Origin: W0P28-013 sp963593685
GTDB lineage: Bacteria; Bacteroidota; Bacteroidia; Bacteroidales; Paludibacteraceae
Assembly: GCA_963593685.1 (NCBI GenBank)
Contig: CAVBBP010000029.1
Span: 1 to 32,829, forward strand
Reading direction: 5' to 3'
DNA: 32,829 nt
In this document: positions 23,967-31,301 of the stretch, one piece after another
Layout: each line of letters starts with the position of its first letter
Numbering within the stretch: the stretch's first letter is position 1
The notes under the pieces: generated by a model
What the model saw: the letters and a program-made list of their open reading frames with translations, nothing else
What the model was told of the DNA's origin: nothing
The model's database searches: none
Program-made: the position numbers and the translations under genes

Positions 23967-24518
23967 ATGACCGAAAAAGAGAAAATGCTCGCTGGGCAGG
24001 TTTACGATGCCTGCGACGAGGCGTTGCTCCGCGAAATCAGAGCGTGCAAAGATATTTTGTGGCGCTTCAACAACACACCGCCCAACCAAACCGCCGAACT
24101 GCAACAGATTTTGCAGCAACTGCTCGGCACTTTTCACGACGACTGCACCATACTGCAACCGTTCCTATGCGACTACGGCAGCAACATACATTTAGGGCAT
24201 CGCGTGTTTGTCAATTTCCGCTTCACCGTACTCGACGAAGCCGATGTGCGCATTGGCGACGACGCATTCATCGGCCCTAATGTGAGCATCTACACCGCTT
24301 GCCACAGCACAAATCCTGACGAGCGCAACACGCGTCAAGAGTGGGCCAAACCCGTAACCATCGGGCGCAACTGCTGGATTGGCGGCTCCACCACCATCTT
24401 GCAGGGCGTTACCATCGGCAATAATTGCACCATCGGCGCAGGCTCGGTCGTCGTCCACGACATTCCCGACAACAGCATCGCCGTCGGAAATCCGTGCAGA
24501 GTAGTTAAGCGAGTGTGA
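23967..24518 (+). CDS. maa: Maltose/galactoside-type O-acetyltransferase (hexapeptide repeat)
   Basis: A 183-residue protein of the LacA/Maa family that moves acetyl from acetyl-CoA to sugar hydroxyls. The N-terminal cap is MTEKEKMLAGQVYDACDEAL. The left-handed beta-helix hexapeptide repeats run from about 65 to 170 (IGDDAFIGPNVSIYTACH, IGRNCWIGGSTTILQGVTIGNNCTIGAGSVV). The catalytic histidine is His113 in ACHSTNPDER. The C-terminal VGNPCRVVK is typical. It is cytoplasmic. The acceptor sugar is unknown; the genome context gives no sugar operon. Confidence 0.92.
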   Translation: MTEKEKMLAGQVYDACDEALLREIRACKDILWRFNNTPPNQTAELQQILQQLLGTFHDDCTILQPFLCDYGSNIHLGHRVFVNFRFTVLDEADVRIGDDAFIGPNVSIYTACHSTNPDERNTRQEWAKPVTIGRNCWIGGSTTILQGVTIGNNCTIGAGSVVVHDIPDNSIAVGNPCRVVKRV

Positions 24519-24570
24519 AAGTATGAAAAGTAGAAAGTGAAAAGTCTATAAAGTGGAAAGTTAAAAGTAG

Positions 24571-24595
24571 GGACGCACTCGGTGCGTCCTTTTTT
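24571..24595 (+). terminator. Rho-independent terminator of the acetyltransferase gene
   Basis: GGACGCACTCGGTGCGTCC is followed by TTTTTT, giving an eight-base GC-rich stem, a three-base loop and a T-run 52 bases after the acetyltransferase stop. The same palindrome, without a T-run, is found elsewhere in the window, so a dispersed element may have been adopted as a terminator. Confidence 0.8.
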
Positions 24596-24673
24596 GTTGA
24601 TTTGCATATTTGGTTATTTGTGGATTTGGGAAATCCGTCAATCTGTAAATTTGTAAATCTGTAAATTGTTTCA

Positions 24674-24783
24674 AACCCCTCCCCCACTTGCGTGGGTACT
24701 CCCATTGAAAAGGGGAGATGTAGAAGACCAACAACGATACGAACCTGTCCCCTTTGCAAGGGGACGAGCGAAGCGGAGGGGTT
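24674..24783. repeat. Three-hairpin dispersed element, copy 1
   Basis: Outer arms AACCCCTCC and GGAGGGGTT (nine-base perfect pairing) enclose inner inverted repeats CCCAC..GTGGG, CTCCC..GGGAG and GTCCCC..GGGGAC. The element is 110 bases, and 27354-27462 is a second copy in the same orientation. Both flank the M13 peptidase gene. The middle part is less conserved than the stems, as expected if the fold matters. Confidence 0.8.
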
Positions 24784-25002
24784 GGGAAACCATAATAAAC
24801 AGTGAATAATAATTGCGGCGGTTTGGCTACCGCAACCAGAAACTAGAAACTATAAACCAGAAATAACCTCCCCCTTGGGGGATTAGAAGGGGTCTTGAAA
24901 CCTAAAACTCATCAACTTTTCAACGAAAGAACAAATTGCAAATTCCGCACGACTAGAGGGAATTTATAGAAATCCCCCAAAATAACTGGCGCACAGTCCA
25001 GC

Positions 25003-25046
25003 AAAAAAAGCGCAGACCGACTCCAATGGAATCAGCCTGCTTTTTT
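25003..25046 (-). terminator. Terminator of the M13 peptidase gene
   Basis: GCAGACCGACTCC (25012-25024) pairs with GGAATCAGCCTGC (25028-25040) with G.T pairs and one mismatch. Runs of A (25003-25009) and T (25041-25046) flank it, so it can end transcription on either strand. It lies 20 bases after the M13 stop. Confidence 0.8.
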
Positions 25047-25066
25047 GTTTTCGTCTATGAACGACC

Positions 25067-27103
25067 TTACCAAATGCGGGCGCGGGCATCGGGAGCAAGG
25101 TACATGGCGTTTCCTTCGTGCAGTTGCCAAGTGTCGGCAAAGGCATCGATGTGGGGCAGTGTGCCGTTCACACGCCAGCGACCAAGCGAGTGCGGGTCTT
25201 CTTTCACGCGGCGCACAATTTCGGCATCGCGAATGTTGCCAGCCCACACGCCAGCGTAGGCAATGAAGAAGCGTTGGTCGGCGGTGAATCCGTCCATCAC
25301 ATCGTTGATAGTGCCTTGCTCTTTGGCTTTTTGCAGTGCCAAGAACGACACATTGAGGCCGCCATTGTCGGCAATGTTTTCGCCCAAAGTGAACGAGCCG
25401 TTGGCAAATACGCCGGGCAGCACCTCGATGGCATCGAAATAATCGACCAGCACCTTGGTGCGCGCCGTGAAGTTGGCGGCATCGGTTTCGCTCCACCAGT
25501 TGTTCAGGTTGCCCTCTTTGTCGTAGTTGCGGCCTTGGTCGTCGAATCCGTGCGTCATTTCGTGGCCAATCACCACGCCAATAGCGCCGTAGTTCACTGC
25601 ATCGTCGGCATTCATATCGAAGAAAGGCGGTTGCAGAATGCCTGCTGGGAAGCAGATTTCGTTGGTACTGGGATTGTAGTAGGCATTGACCGTTTGCGGC
25701 GTCATATACCATTCGGTCGGGTCCGACGGCTTGCCGATTTTTGCGTATTGGTAGGCCGATTCGAAGCGATTGACACGCTCGATATTGGCAAAGAAACTAT
25801 CATCGACGATATCGAGGCCGCTGTAATCGCGCCATTTGTCGGGGTAGCCCACCTTGACGATGAACGCATCGAGTTTTTCGAACGCCTTTTGTTTGGTCGA
25901 ATCGGTCATCCAAGTGTTGGCGGCAATGCGGTCGTGCAGAGCGGCTTGCAAGTTGGCCACCAAATGCAGCATACGCTCTTTGGCTTCGGCTGGGAAATAC
26001 TTTTCGACATACATCTGCCCAACGGCTTCACCCAGCGAGCCATCGACCACACCGACAATGCGTTTCCAGCGCGGGCGGAGTTCTTCGCGCCCCGACAGCA
26101 CACGGCCGTAGAAATCGAAATTAGCATTCACAAAATTGCTGCTCAAAAATGGTGCGGCACTGTTGATGTAGTCGCACGCCAAATAGGCTTTCAGTACCTC
26201 CAAATCGGCTTCCCCCACAATGCCGTTCAACGCTTTCAGGTAGTCCACCTGCCCAACATTCACCGTGTCGATTTCGCCCAATCCGATGGCGGTCATGTAG
26301 GCTTTTGCATCGATGGCGGTGCAGAGTTTTTGCCAATCGTCTATCGACATCAGGTTGCAAGTTTTGTAGGGGTCGCGCGATGTCTCTTTGTCCATAAACG
26401 CCTTGGCGAGTTCGGTTTCGAACGCCAGAATTTTCTGCGCCATCTCGTCGGCTTGCACGCCAGCCAAGCGGTCGTAGCCCGACATGGTCATCAGTTTTGC
26501 GAGCAGCGTGGTGTAGTTGTCGCGTACATTGCGCATTTTTTCGTTATCGTCGAGATAGTAGTCGCGGTCGCCAATGCCGAGCCCCGACTGCCACACCCAG
26601 CCGATGTGCTGTTTGCTGTCCATCGGGTTGGCTTCGCCGAAGATGCCGAAAAGTGGCGCATTGCCTTCGGCGGCCAAGTCGGCCAGTTGCGCTGTGAGTT
26701 CGTTTTTGCTTGCCATGTCGGCAATTTTCTGCAAACGCGGTTGCAGCGGCGTTGCGCCTTGCGCTTCGATGGCGGCAGTGTCCATACCCATGCGGTAGAG
26801 GTCGCCGATTTTCTGCGCCACGCTGCCTTTGGCATGCTGTTTTTCGGAAAGTTCCACAATCAAGCCTTTGAGTTGCTCTTGGTTGTCCTCGGCCAACTTG
26901 TCGAAACTGCCATAGCGCGAATACTCGGCTGTGAGAGGGTGTTTTGCCATCCAGCCGCCACAGGCATATTGGTAGAAATCCTCTTGTGGCGAGGCGGTGG
27001 TGTCCATGTCGTCGAAGTGTATGCCCGACGCCAATTTGCGGTTGCCGCACGATGTGGCGGCCAATGCAGATCCAATCATAACTGCACAAACTAATTTTTT
27101 CAT
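25067..27103 (-). CDS. pepO: M13 family metallopeptidase lipoprotein (PepO/neprilysin type)
   Basis: A 678-residue protein of family length. The N-terminal MKKLVCAVMIGSALAATSC is a lipoprotein signal (Cys19 lipidated). The peptidase has an N-terminal helical domain opening with DFYQYACGGWM, the substrate-binding NAYYNPSTNEICFPAGILQPPFF (about 472-494), the zinc motif HEMTH (His514, Glu515, His518), the third ligand in GENIAD (Glu575) and the bacterial C-terminal MYLAPDARARIW. It should cleave small peptides at the periplasmic or cell-surface face. It stands alone, with its own promoter and terminator. Confidence 0.95.
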   Translation of the reverse strand: MKKLVCAVMIGSALAATSCGNRKLASGIHFDDMDTTASPQEDFYQYACGGWMAKHPLTAEYSRYGSFDKLAEDNQEQLKGLIVELSEKQHAKGSVAQKIGDLYRMGMDTAAIEAQGATPLQPRLQKIADMASKNELTAQLADLAAEGNAPLFGIFGEANPMDSKQHIGWVWQSGLGIGDRDYYLDDNEKMRNVRDNYTTLLAKLMTMSGYDRLAGVQADEMAQKILAFETELAKAFMDKETSRDPYKTCNLMSIDDWQKLCTAIDAKAYMTAIGLGEIDTVNVGQVDYLKALNGIVGEADLEVLKAYLACDYINSAAPFLSSNFVNANFDFYGRVLSGREELRPRWKRIVGVVDGSLGEAVGQMYVEKYFPAEAKERMLHLVANLQAALHDRIAANTWMTDSTKQKAFEKLDAFIVKVGYPDKWRDYSGLDIVDDSFFANIERVNRFESAYQYAKIGKPSDPTEWYMTPQTVNAYYNPSTNEICFPAGILQPPFFDMNADDAVNYGAIGVVIGHEMTHGFDDQGRNYDKEGNLNNWWSETDAANFTARTKVLVDYFDAIEVLPGVFANGSFTLGENIADNGGLNVSFLALQKAKEQGTINDVMDGFTADQRFFIAYAGVWAGNIRDAEIVRRVKEDPHSLGRWRVNGTLPHIDAFADTWQLHEGNAMYLAPDARARIW

Positions 27104-27149
27104 TGCGTTTTTTTATTTTGGTTGATTATATTGTTCCAAAAACCGACTG

Positions 27150-27180
27150 CAAAGTAACACATTATTTTGCGAATAACAAA
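27150..27180 (-). promoter_or_regulatory. Promoter of the M13 peptidase gene
   Basis: On the minus strand TTTG (27177-27180) is followed after 19 bases by TTACTTTG (27150-27157), the same arrangement as in the DUF2975 promoter. It lies 46 bases upstream of the ATG at 27103. Confidence 0.6.
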
Positions 27181-27223
27181 ATGTTTTTATTGTTTTTCGA
27201 TAATAAAAGTGCGAAAAGGTTAG

Positions 27224-27276
27224 CGTTTATAGGTTATCGTTTATAGAAAATAGAATAGGGAATGAAGACAAAAGAC
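27224..27276. repeat. GTTTATAGGTTATCG element
   Basis: About 53 bases that match the reverse complement of 19419-19469 with small changes. It lies upstream of the M13 peptidase promoter. Confidence 0.7.
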
Positions 27277-27353
27277 ATTTTTTTATTTGAAGATTGCGCC
27301 GCTGTTGAGCGCGAAAATTCTTAATTCATAATTCAAAATTCTTAATTGAGCAA

Positions 27354-27462
27354 AACCCTTCCCCCACTTGCGTGGGTACTCCCCTTGAAAAGGGGAGAGG
27401 ACTGAGCCAAGTTGGGCGCGAACCTGTCCCCTTTGTAAGGGGACGAGCGAAGCGGAGGGGTT
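27354..27462. repeat. Three-hairpin dispersed element, copy 2
   Basis: It has the same plan as 24674-24783. The outer arm AACCCTTCC pairs with GGAGGGGTT, one pair being T.G. Inner stems CCCAC..GTGGG, CTCCCC..GGGGAG and GTCCCC..GGGGAC are retained. The segment between the second and third stems differs strongly from copy 1, while the stems are kept. Confidence 0.8.
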
Positions 27463-27484
27463 AGAAACAAAATCAACAAAAAAA

Positions 27485-27503
27485 GGACGCACTCGGTGCG
27501 CCC
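27485..27503. repeat. GGACGCAC palindrome variant followed by TTTT
   Basis: GGACGCACTCGGTGCGCCC differs by one base from the 19-mer at 16002 and 24571, and is followed by a short T-run. Confidence 0.75.
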
Positions 27504-27653
27504 TTTTCTGTTGAATCGTTGAATTTTTATTTTTGGTTTCTAGTTTCTGGTTTTTCAAAATTGCTATCGCAATTTTCGTTTCTAAACTTCTAAGTTTATT
27601 GGGCTAATCCGACAATTTGAAATTCTGAAATTTGAAACACTGAAATTTGAAAT

Positions 27654-27700
27654 TGCGGCTCTGCCGCATCACTACTCACTACTAACTTCTCACTTTCTCA
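27654..27700. repeat. TGCGGCTCTGCCGCA palindrome with CACTACTCAC tail, copy 2
   Basis: A palindrome followed by CACTACTCACTACTAACTTCTCAC. It is a diverged version of the blocks at 17678-17722 and 31927-31975. Confidence 0.65.
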
Positions 27701-27715
27701 CATCTTGCGACTATT

Positions 27716-27799
27716 CAGAAACAGCGCGAAAGACTTAACAACACCACAAAAGTGCGCATCACACTCGATGAGCGCGGTGGCAGAATTGTGCAGTTCTAA
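27716..27799 (+). pseudogene. Possible 3' remnant of a gene
   Basis: The frame ending at TAA 27797-27799 reads QKQRERLNNTTKVRITLDERGG, then RIVQF: charged, protein-like, and with codon choice like its neighbours. No start codon is present, and the DNA just upstream is low-complexity repeat. I do not recognise the parent protein. It could be the tail of a gene removed by recombination, or a chance open frame. Confidence 0.25.
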
Positions 27800-27812
27800 C
27801 GAAAACTGGCTG

Positions 27813-28205
27813 TTATCTTATCGTATTGGATTCGGCTTGGAAGGGTTTGCCGCCCACATAGTAGCCGCCTTTGGCCAGTTTTATGGTTTCTTTGGGCTGG
27901 CTCGGTGCAGGCACATCGGCCGAATAGAGCACTTTCGGTTTGTCGTCCGAAATCCACGAAATGTGGACATTGTAGTTGTATGGCACGGCAAATGTACCCA
28001 ACGAAGCCGCCGAAACAACTGTTGCGGTACTGGTTTGACTCTCCTTTACCGTAACCCACACATCGTCGATGGCGACGCCCGACTTTGCTTCAACGGTTAC
28101 TTTGCAATGTTCGCCTTTAATTTTGCCGAAATTCTCTTCGCAACTGACAAACAATGCGGCGCAGCCAACGGCCACAATCGCGCCAAAGAGTTTTAAGGTT
28201 TTCAT
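27813..28205 (-). CDS. Small lipoprotein of unknown function
   Basis: A 130-residue protein. The signal MKTLKLFGAIVAVGCAALFVSC ends at a likely lipidated Cys22, followed by EENFG; acidic residues right after the cysteine are typical of Bacteroidota surface lipoproteins. The rest is beta-rich (HCKVTVEAKSGVAIDDVWVTVKES, AVPYNYNVHISWISDDKPKVLY), which suggests a small immunoglobulin-like or transthyretin-like fold. I do not recognise a family. It is monocistronic, with its own promoter at 28269-28299, and is followed by repeat-rich DNA. Confidence 0.8.
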   Translation of the reverse strand: MKTLKLFGAIVAVGCAALFVSCEENFGKIKGEHCKVTVEAKSGVAIDDVWVTVKESQTSTATVVSAASLGTFAVPYNYNVHISWISDDKPKVLYSADVPAPSQPKETIKLAKGGYYVGGKPFQAESNTIR

Positions 28206-28268
28206 GGTATGTTTTTTTGGTTATTTCTGCAAAAACTCCGCCGCAAACAACGCAAGCGGAACAAGAGG

Positions 28269-28299
28269 CAAAGTTAGATATATTTTTTCTCTCTTGCAA
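28269..28299 (-). promoter_or_regulatory. Promoter of the small lipoprotein gene
   Basis: On the minus strand TTG (28297-28299) is followed after 20 bases by TAACTTTG (28269-28276), an exact TAnnTTTG element, 63 bases upstream of the ATG. Confidence 0.6.
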
Positions 28300-28320
28300 T
28301 AGTTTTCTTCAAAAAAAAGA

Positions 28321-28675
28321 GCAGTGGGACTATAAGCCGGGTTCTGTTTCGGCGTAAAACGCTGAATATCTGCCATTTATCTCGAACAAATGTCGCCATT
28401 TGCCTCTATCAGCCTACCCTCCGACATGGAGCGGAGCCACTCTCGTAGCGTCGGTCTGCTTGGCCTTTCAACCCATGATGCGCCGTAGCCTCCAGTGTCG
28501 CCATTGGAGCGGTGAGCCCTTACCTCGCCTGTTTCACCCTTGCCCGTAGGCGGTTTTCTTTCTGTAACGCGTGTTGAACCTCGCGGCCCACTTCCCGTTA
28601 GGAAGCATGGTTGCCCCGTGTTGCCCGGACTTTCCTCGCTCGGCGTGCGCCAAACGCGGCAGACCGTCCCACTGC
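28321..28675 (-). ncRNA. rnpB: RNase P RNA
   Basis: The minus strand holds the hallmarks of bacterial class A RNase P RNA. The ends pair perfectly over ten bases (GCAGTGGGAC, complement of 28666-28675, with GTCCCACTGC, complement of 28321-28330) as helix P1. The conserved 5' block GAGGAAAGTCCGGGC is at 28623-28637, GGTAAGGGCTCACCGC lies mid-molecule, and the 3' block ACAGAACCCGGCTTATAG is at 28330-28347. This RNA is the catalytic part of the enzyme that trims the 5' ends of tRNA precursors. A run of eight T (28311-28318 on the minus strand) follows P1 and probably ends transcription. The ends are set by P1 and could be off by a few bases. Confidence 0.95.
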
Positions 28676-28684
28676 TTTTGTTTG

Positions 28685-28692
28685 CAAAAGTA
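28685..28692 (-). promoter_or_regulatory. -7 promoter element of rnpB
   Basis: The minus strand reads TACTTTTG, an exact TAnnTTTG match ending nine bases before the inferred 5' end of rnpB, which fits the usual start distance. Confidence 0.7.
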
Positions 28693-28745
28693 CAAAAAAA
28701 GGCGCAAAATTGCTCCGTCGCCACATTTTTTTTGAAAATTTGTTG

Positions 28746-28753
28746 TACTTTTG
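28746..28753 (+). promoter_or_regulatory. -7 promoter element of the GH13-patatin operon
   Basis: TACTTTTG is identical to the rnpB element but points the other way, 21 bases before the ATG at 28775. It predicts a very short leader. Confidence 0.65.
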
Positions 28754-28774
28754 TTCGATAAAATTAGTTTTGGC

Positions 28775-30424
28775 ATGGATAAAATCGTCATCTACCAGAT
28801 TTTCGCGCGCCTGTTTGGCAATAGCGGCGCAAATGTTCCCAACGGCACCATCGCACAAAATGGGTGCGCCAAGTTCGGCTCGTTTACGCCGAAAGTGCTG
28901 TCCGAAATCAAGAAACTGGGCGCAACGCACATTTGGTACACGGGGCTGATAGAACACGCCACCCAAACCGACTACACGCCTTTTGGCATTCGTGCCGACC
29001 ATGCTGGCGTGGTGAAGGGGCGCGCTGGCTCGCCGTATGCGGTGAAGGACTATTACGATGTCGATCCCGATTTGGCCGACGATGTGACGCACCGCATGGC
29101 CGAGTTCGAGCAGTTGGTGGCGCGCACGCACAAAGCGGGGCTGAAAATGCTGATCGATTTTGTGCCGAATCATGTGGCGCGGCAATACCACAGCGATGTG
29201 CGCCCCGAAACCGATTTTGGCTTGCACGACCGCAAAGATTGGCATTTTTCGCCGCAAAACAACTTCTACTACTGCCCCAACACGCCTTTTGCGCCGCAGT
29301 TCGATGCGCTGGGTTACGCCGAATTTCCTGCCAAAGCCACTGGCAACGACTGCTTTTCGCCCTCGCCAAGCCGCAACGATTGGTACGAAACCGTCAAACT
29401 CAACTACGGCATCGACTACACAGGCGGCGGCGCGCAGCACTTCGACCCGCTGCCCGACACTTGGCTGAAAATGCGCGATATTCTGCTCTTTTGGGCAAGC
29501 AAAGGCATCGACGGTTTCCGCTGCGATATGGCCGAAATGGTGCCTGTCGCCTTTTGGCACTGGGCGATTGCCGAGGTCAAACGGCACTATCCGTCGCTGA
29601 TTTTTGTGGCGGAGGTGTACAATCCAGCGCAATACCGCAGTTACATTCACGAGGGCGGTTTCGACTATCTCTACGACAAGGTGGGGCTTTACGACTGCCT
29701 GCGCGCTGTGATTTGTGGCAGTGCTTCACCGCACGATATCACGCATCAGTGGCAACAAGTGGCTGATATTCAGCAAAATATGCTCAATTTTCTCGAAAAT
29801 CACGACGAGCAGCGCATTGCCTCCGACTTTTTTGCTGGCGATGCTGACAAAGGTCGCCCTGCCATGCTGGTGGCGGCCTGCATGAACGCCAATCCTGTGA
29901 TGATTTACGCTGGTCAGGAACTTGGCGAGCGCGGCATGGACGCCGAAGGCTTCAGCGGCTGCGATGGGCGCACCACCATTTTCGACTACTGGTCGGTTGG
30001 GTCGTTGGCGCGCTGGTACAACGCTGGCAAGTGCAGCACCGCCCAACTCGACGGTTCGGCACGAAATTTGCGGGAGTTCTACAAACGACTTCTGAATCTA
30101 TGCCACACGGAGCGGGCGTTGTGCGAGGGCGGCTTTTTCGATTTGATGTATGTCAATCCGCAGACAGAGCGGCAATATCTGTTTTTGCGTGCAGCAGGTC
30201 GTGAGGCGATTTTGTGCATCGCCAATTTTTCGGAACAAACGGCATCGGTGCGCATCAATCTGCCGCAACACGCTTTCGACTATTTCGGGTTGGCAGCGCA
30301 GCGTGGCAGCACGGCAGTCGATTTGTTGAGCGGCAAGACAGAGCAGATCGATTTTGCGCCCGACACTCTCGTAGAAACGGCGGTAGAGGCTTGGAGCGGT
30401 AAACTATTGAAAATCAACATTTAA
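28775..30424 (+). CDS. Cytoplasmic GH13 alpha-amylase family enzyme
   Basis: A 549-residue glycoside hydrolase family 13 protein from the ATG at 28775; an upstream TTG at 28751 overlaps the promoter. The TIM-barrel motifs are all present: region I DFVPNH (Asp128-His133), region II GFRCD (nucleophile Asp251), region III VAEVY (acid/base Glu280) and region IV ENHD (His343, Asp344). Family-specific stretches VVKGRAGSPYAVKDYYDVDPDLADD are seen. A C-terminal beta domain follows (about 460-549). There is no signal peptide, so it should act on cytoplasmic alpha-glucans such as glycogen or imported maltodextrins. A patatin-like gene starts two bases after its stop. Confidence 0.92.
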   Translation: MDKIVIYQIFARLFGNSGANVPNGTIAQNGCAKFGSFTPKVLSEIKKLGATHIWYTGLIEHATQTDYTPFGIRADHAGVVKGRAGSPYAVKDYYDVDPDLADDVTHRMAEFEQLVARTHKAGLKMLIDFVPNHVARQYHSDVRPETDFGLHDRKDWHFSPQNNFYYCPNTPFAPQFDALGYAEFPAKATGNDCFSPSPSRNDWYETVKLNYGIDYTGGGAQHFDPLPDTWLKMRDILLFWASKGIDGFRCDMAEMVPVAFWHWAIAEVKRHYPSLIFVAEVYNPAQYRSYIHEGGFDYLYDKVGLYDCLRAVICGSASPHDITHQWQQVADIQQNMLNFLENHDEQRIASDFFAGDADKGRPAMLVAACMNANPVMIYAGQELGERGMDAEGFSGCDGRTTIFDYWSVGSLARWYNAGKCSTAQLDGSARNLREFYKRLLNLCHTERALCEGGFFDLMYVNPQTERQYLFLRAAGREAILCIANFSEQTASVRINLPQHAFDYFGLAAQRGSTAVDLLSGKTEQIDFAPDTLVETAVEAWSGKLLKINI

Positions 30425-30426
30425 CG

Positions 30427-31263
30427 ATGAATAGAAAAATTATCACTACACTAATTATCGGTTTGGTTATGGCGACAAATGCTTTTGCAGAACAACGGGT
30501 TGGCTTGGTTTTGAGCGGCGGCGGCGCATTGGGTTTTGCGCACATTGGCGCTATTCAGGCGTTGGAAGAGGCGGGTTTTCAACCTTCGGTGGTTTCGGGT
30601 ACCAGCATGGGTTCGCTGGTGGGCGTGCTGTACGCTTATGGCTACAAACCTGCCGAAATTATGCAGGTGGTGAAAGACGAGCGGCTCTACCGCAACTCGA
30701 CGCTGCTGCGCTTTCATTTCTCGAAAAATCCGGGCATTTACAACCTCGACGCTATTCGCCAACTGCTCAAAAATCTGATTCCCGATAATTCGTTCGACAG
30801 TCTGCCGAAGAGTTTTTGCGCCTGCGTGATGAATCTGACCGAAGCCGAGCCAGAGTACATCTGTTCGGGCGATTTGCTGGCCGAATATGTGGTAGCGTCG
30901 GCGTCGATTCCGTCGTTTTTCGAGGCGCAGACCATCAACGGCATTCAGTATATCGACGGCGGTATGTTGAACAATTTTCCAGCGCAGCCCATTCGCGACA
31001 AGTGCGATTTTCTGATTGGCATCGATGTGTTGCCGCTCACGCACAAGAAGGCCGAAAAGACCTACGAAGCGATGCTCTACGGCTTGCGCGATGTGCAGCA
31101 TGTCAATTCGCTGCCCGGCCATGCGCTGTGCGACCTGCTCATCGAGGTACACGCCATCGACACCTACGGCGAGTTCGATTTCAAGGAGTACGAAGCCATC
31201 TACAACATGGGTTACGAAGCCGCCAAAGAGCAGATTGCCAAGCAGTTAGAAGGCAAAAAGTAG
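30427..31263 (+). CDS. Exported patatin-like phospholipase
   Basis: A 278-residue protein with a signal peptide (MNRKIITTLIIGLVMATNAFA) and a patatin/RssA-type hydrolase fold. The oxyanion loop GGGALG (31-36), the nucleophile elbow GTSMG (Ser60) and the catalytic Asp177 in IDGGMLNN form the Ser-Asp dyad. It lacks the outer-membrane barrel found in larger bacterial patatins. The likely role is hydrolysis of acyl esters of lipids in the periplasm or on the outer membrane. The start is two bases after the GH13 stop, so the two genes are co-transcribed although their compartments differ. Confidence 0.92.
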   Translation: MNRKIITTLIIGLVMATNAFAEQRVGLVLSGGGALGFAHIGAIQALEEAGFQPSVVSGTSMGSLVGVLYAYGYKPAEIMQVVKDERLYRNSTLLRFHFSKNPGIYNLDAIRQLLKNLIPDNSFDSLPKSFCACVMNLTEAEPEYICSGDLLAEYVVASASIPSFFEAQTINGIQYIDGGMLNNFPAQPIRDKCDFLIGIDVLPLTHKKAEKTYEAMLYGLRDVQHVNSLPGHALCDLLIEVHAIDTYGEFDFKEYEAIYNMGYEAAKEQIAKQLEGKK

Positions 31264-31301
31264 CCTTTTCAGACTCAAAATTTGCGCCTTTCGAAAAGGC
31301 T
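31262..31301. terminator. Inverted repeat between convergent genes
   Basis: AGCCTTTTC (31262-31270) is complementary to GAAAAGGCT (31293-31301), with an alternative inner hairpin GCCTTT/AAAGGC. It spans the ends of the patatin gene (+) and the thioesterase gene (-). There is no strong T-run, so its role as a shared terminator is tentative. Confidence 0.4.

Larger units (their letters stand above)
24519..25066. other. Long gene-free interval built from dispersed repeats
   Basis: No gene is supported. It contains a terminator hairpin (24571-24595), a three-hairpin element (24674-24783), a CCCCCTT/GGGGG hairpin near 24869, a TTGAAAAGTTGAT piece in inverse orientation (24909-24930), an AATTTATAGAAATCCC motif (24961-24975) and a second terminator (25003-25046). 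The composition suggests accumulated small elements rather than a decayed gene. Confidence 0.7.
27104..27812. other. Long gene-free interval, dispersed repeats and a possible gene remnant
   Basis: The first 80 bases carry the M13 promoter. Then come a GTTTATAGGTTATCG element (27224-27276), a second three-hairpin element (27354-27462), a GGACGCAC palindrome (27485-27503), an AAAATTGC hairpin (27557-27576), GAAATTTGAAA low-complexity DNA and a TGCGGCTCTGCCGCA block (27654-27700). A possible gene remnant lies at 27716-27799. No intact gene is seen. Confidence 0.7.

Noticed and set aside
25118..27094. 658-codon open frame opposite the M13 peptidase gene
   Set aside because: It mirrors the peptidase codon for codon, contains no recognisable motifs, and the minus-strand reading has HEMTH and GENIAD. 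Similar long antisense frames lie over the TonB (13962-15620), M16 (19776-21254) and exported-protein genes (11781-13292), a result of rare TTA, CTA and TCA codons.
28377..28791. Open frames on the minus strand across rnpB (for example 28377-28724)
   Set aside because: The region is RNase P RNA, with paired ends and conserved blocks; the frames are incidental.
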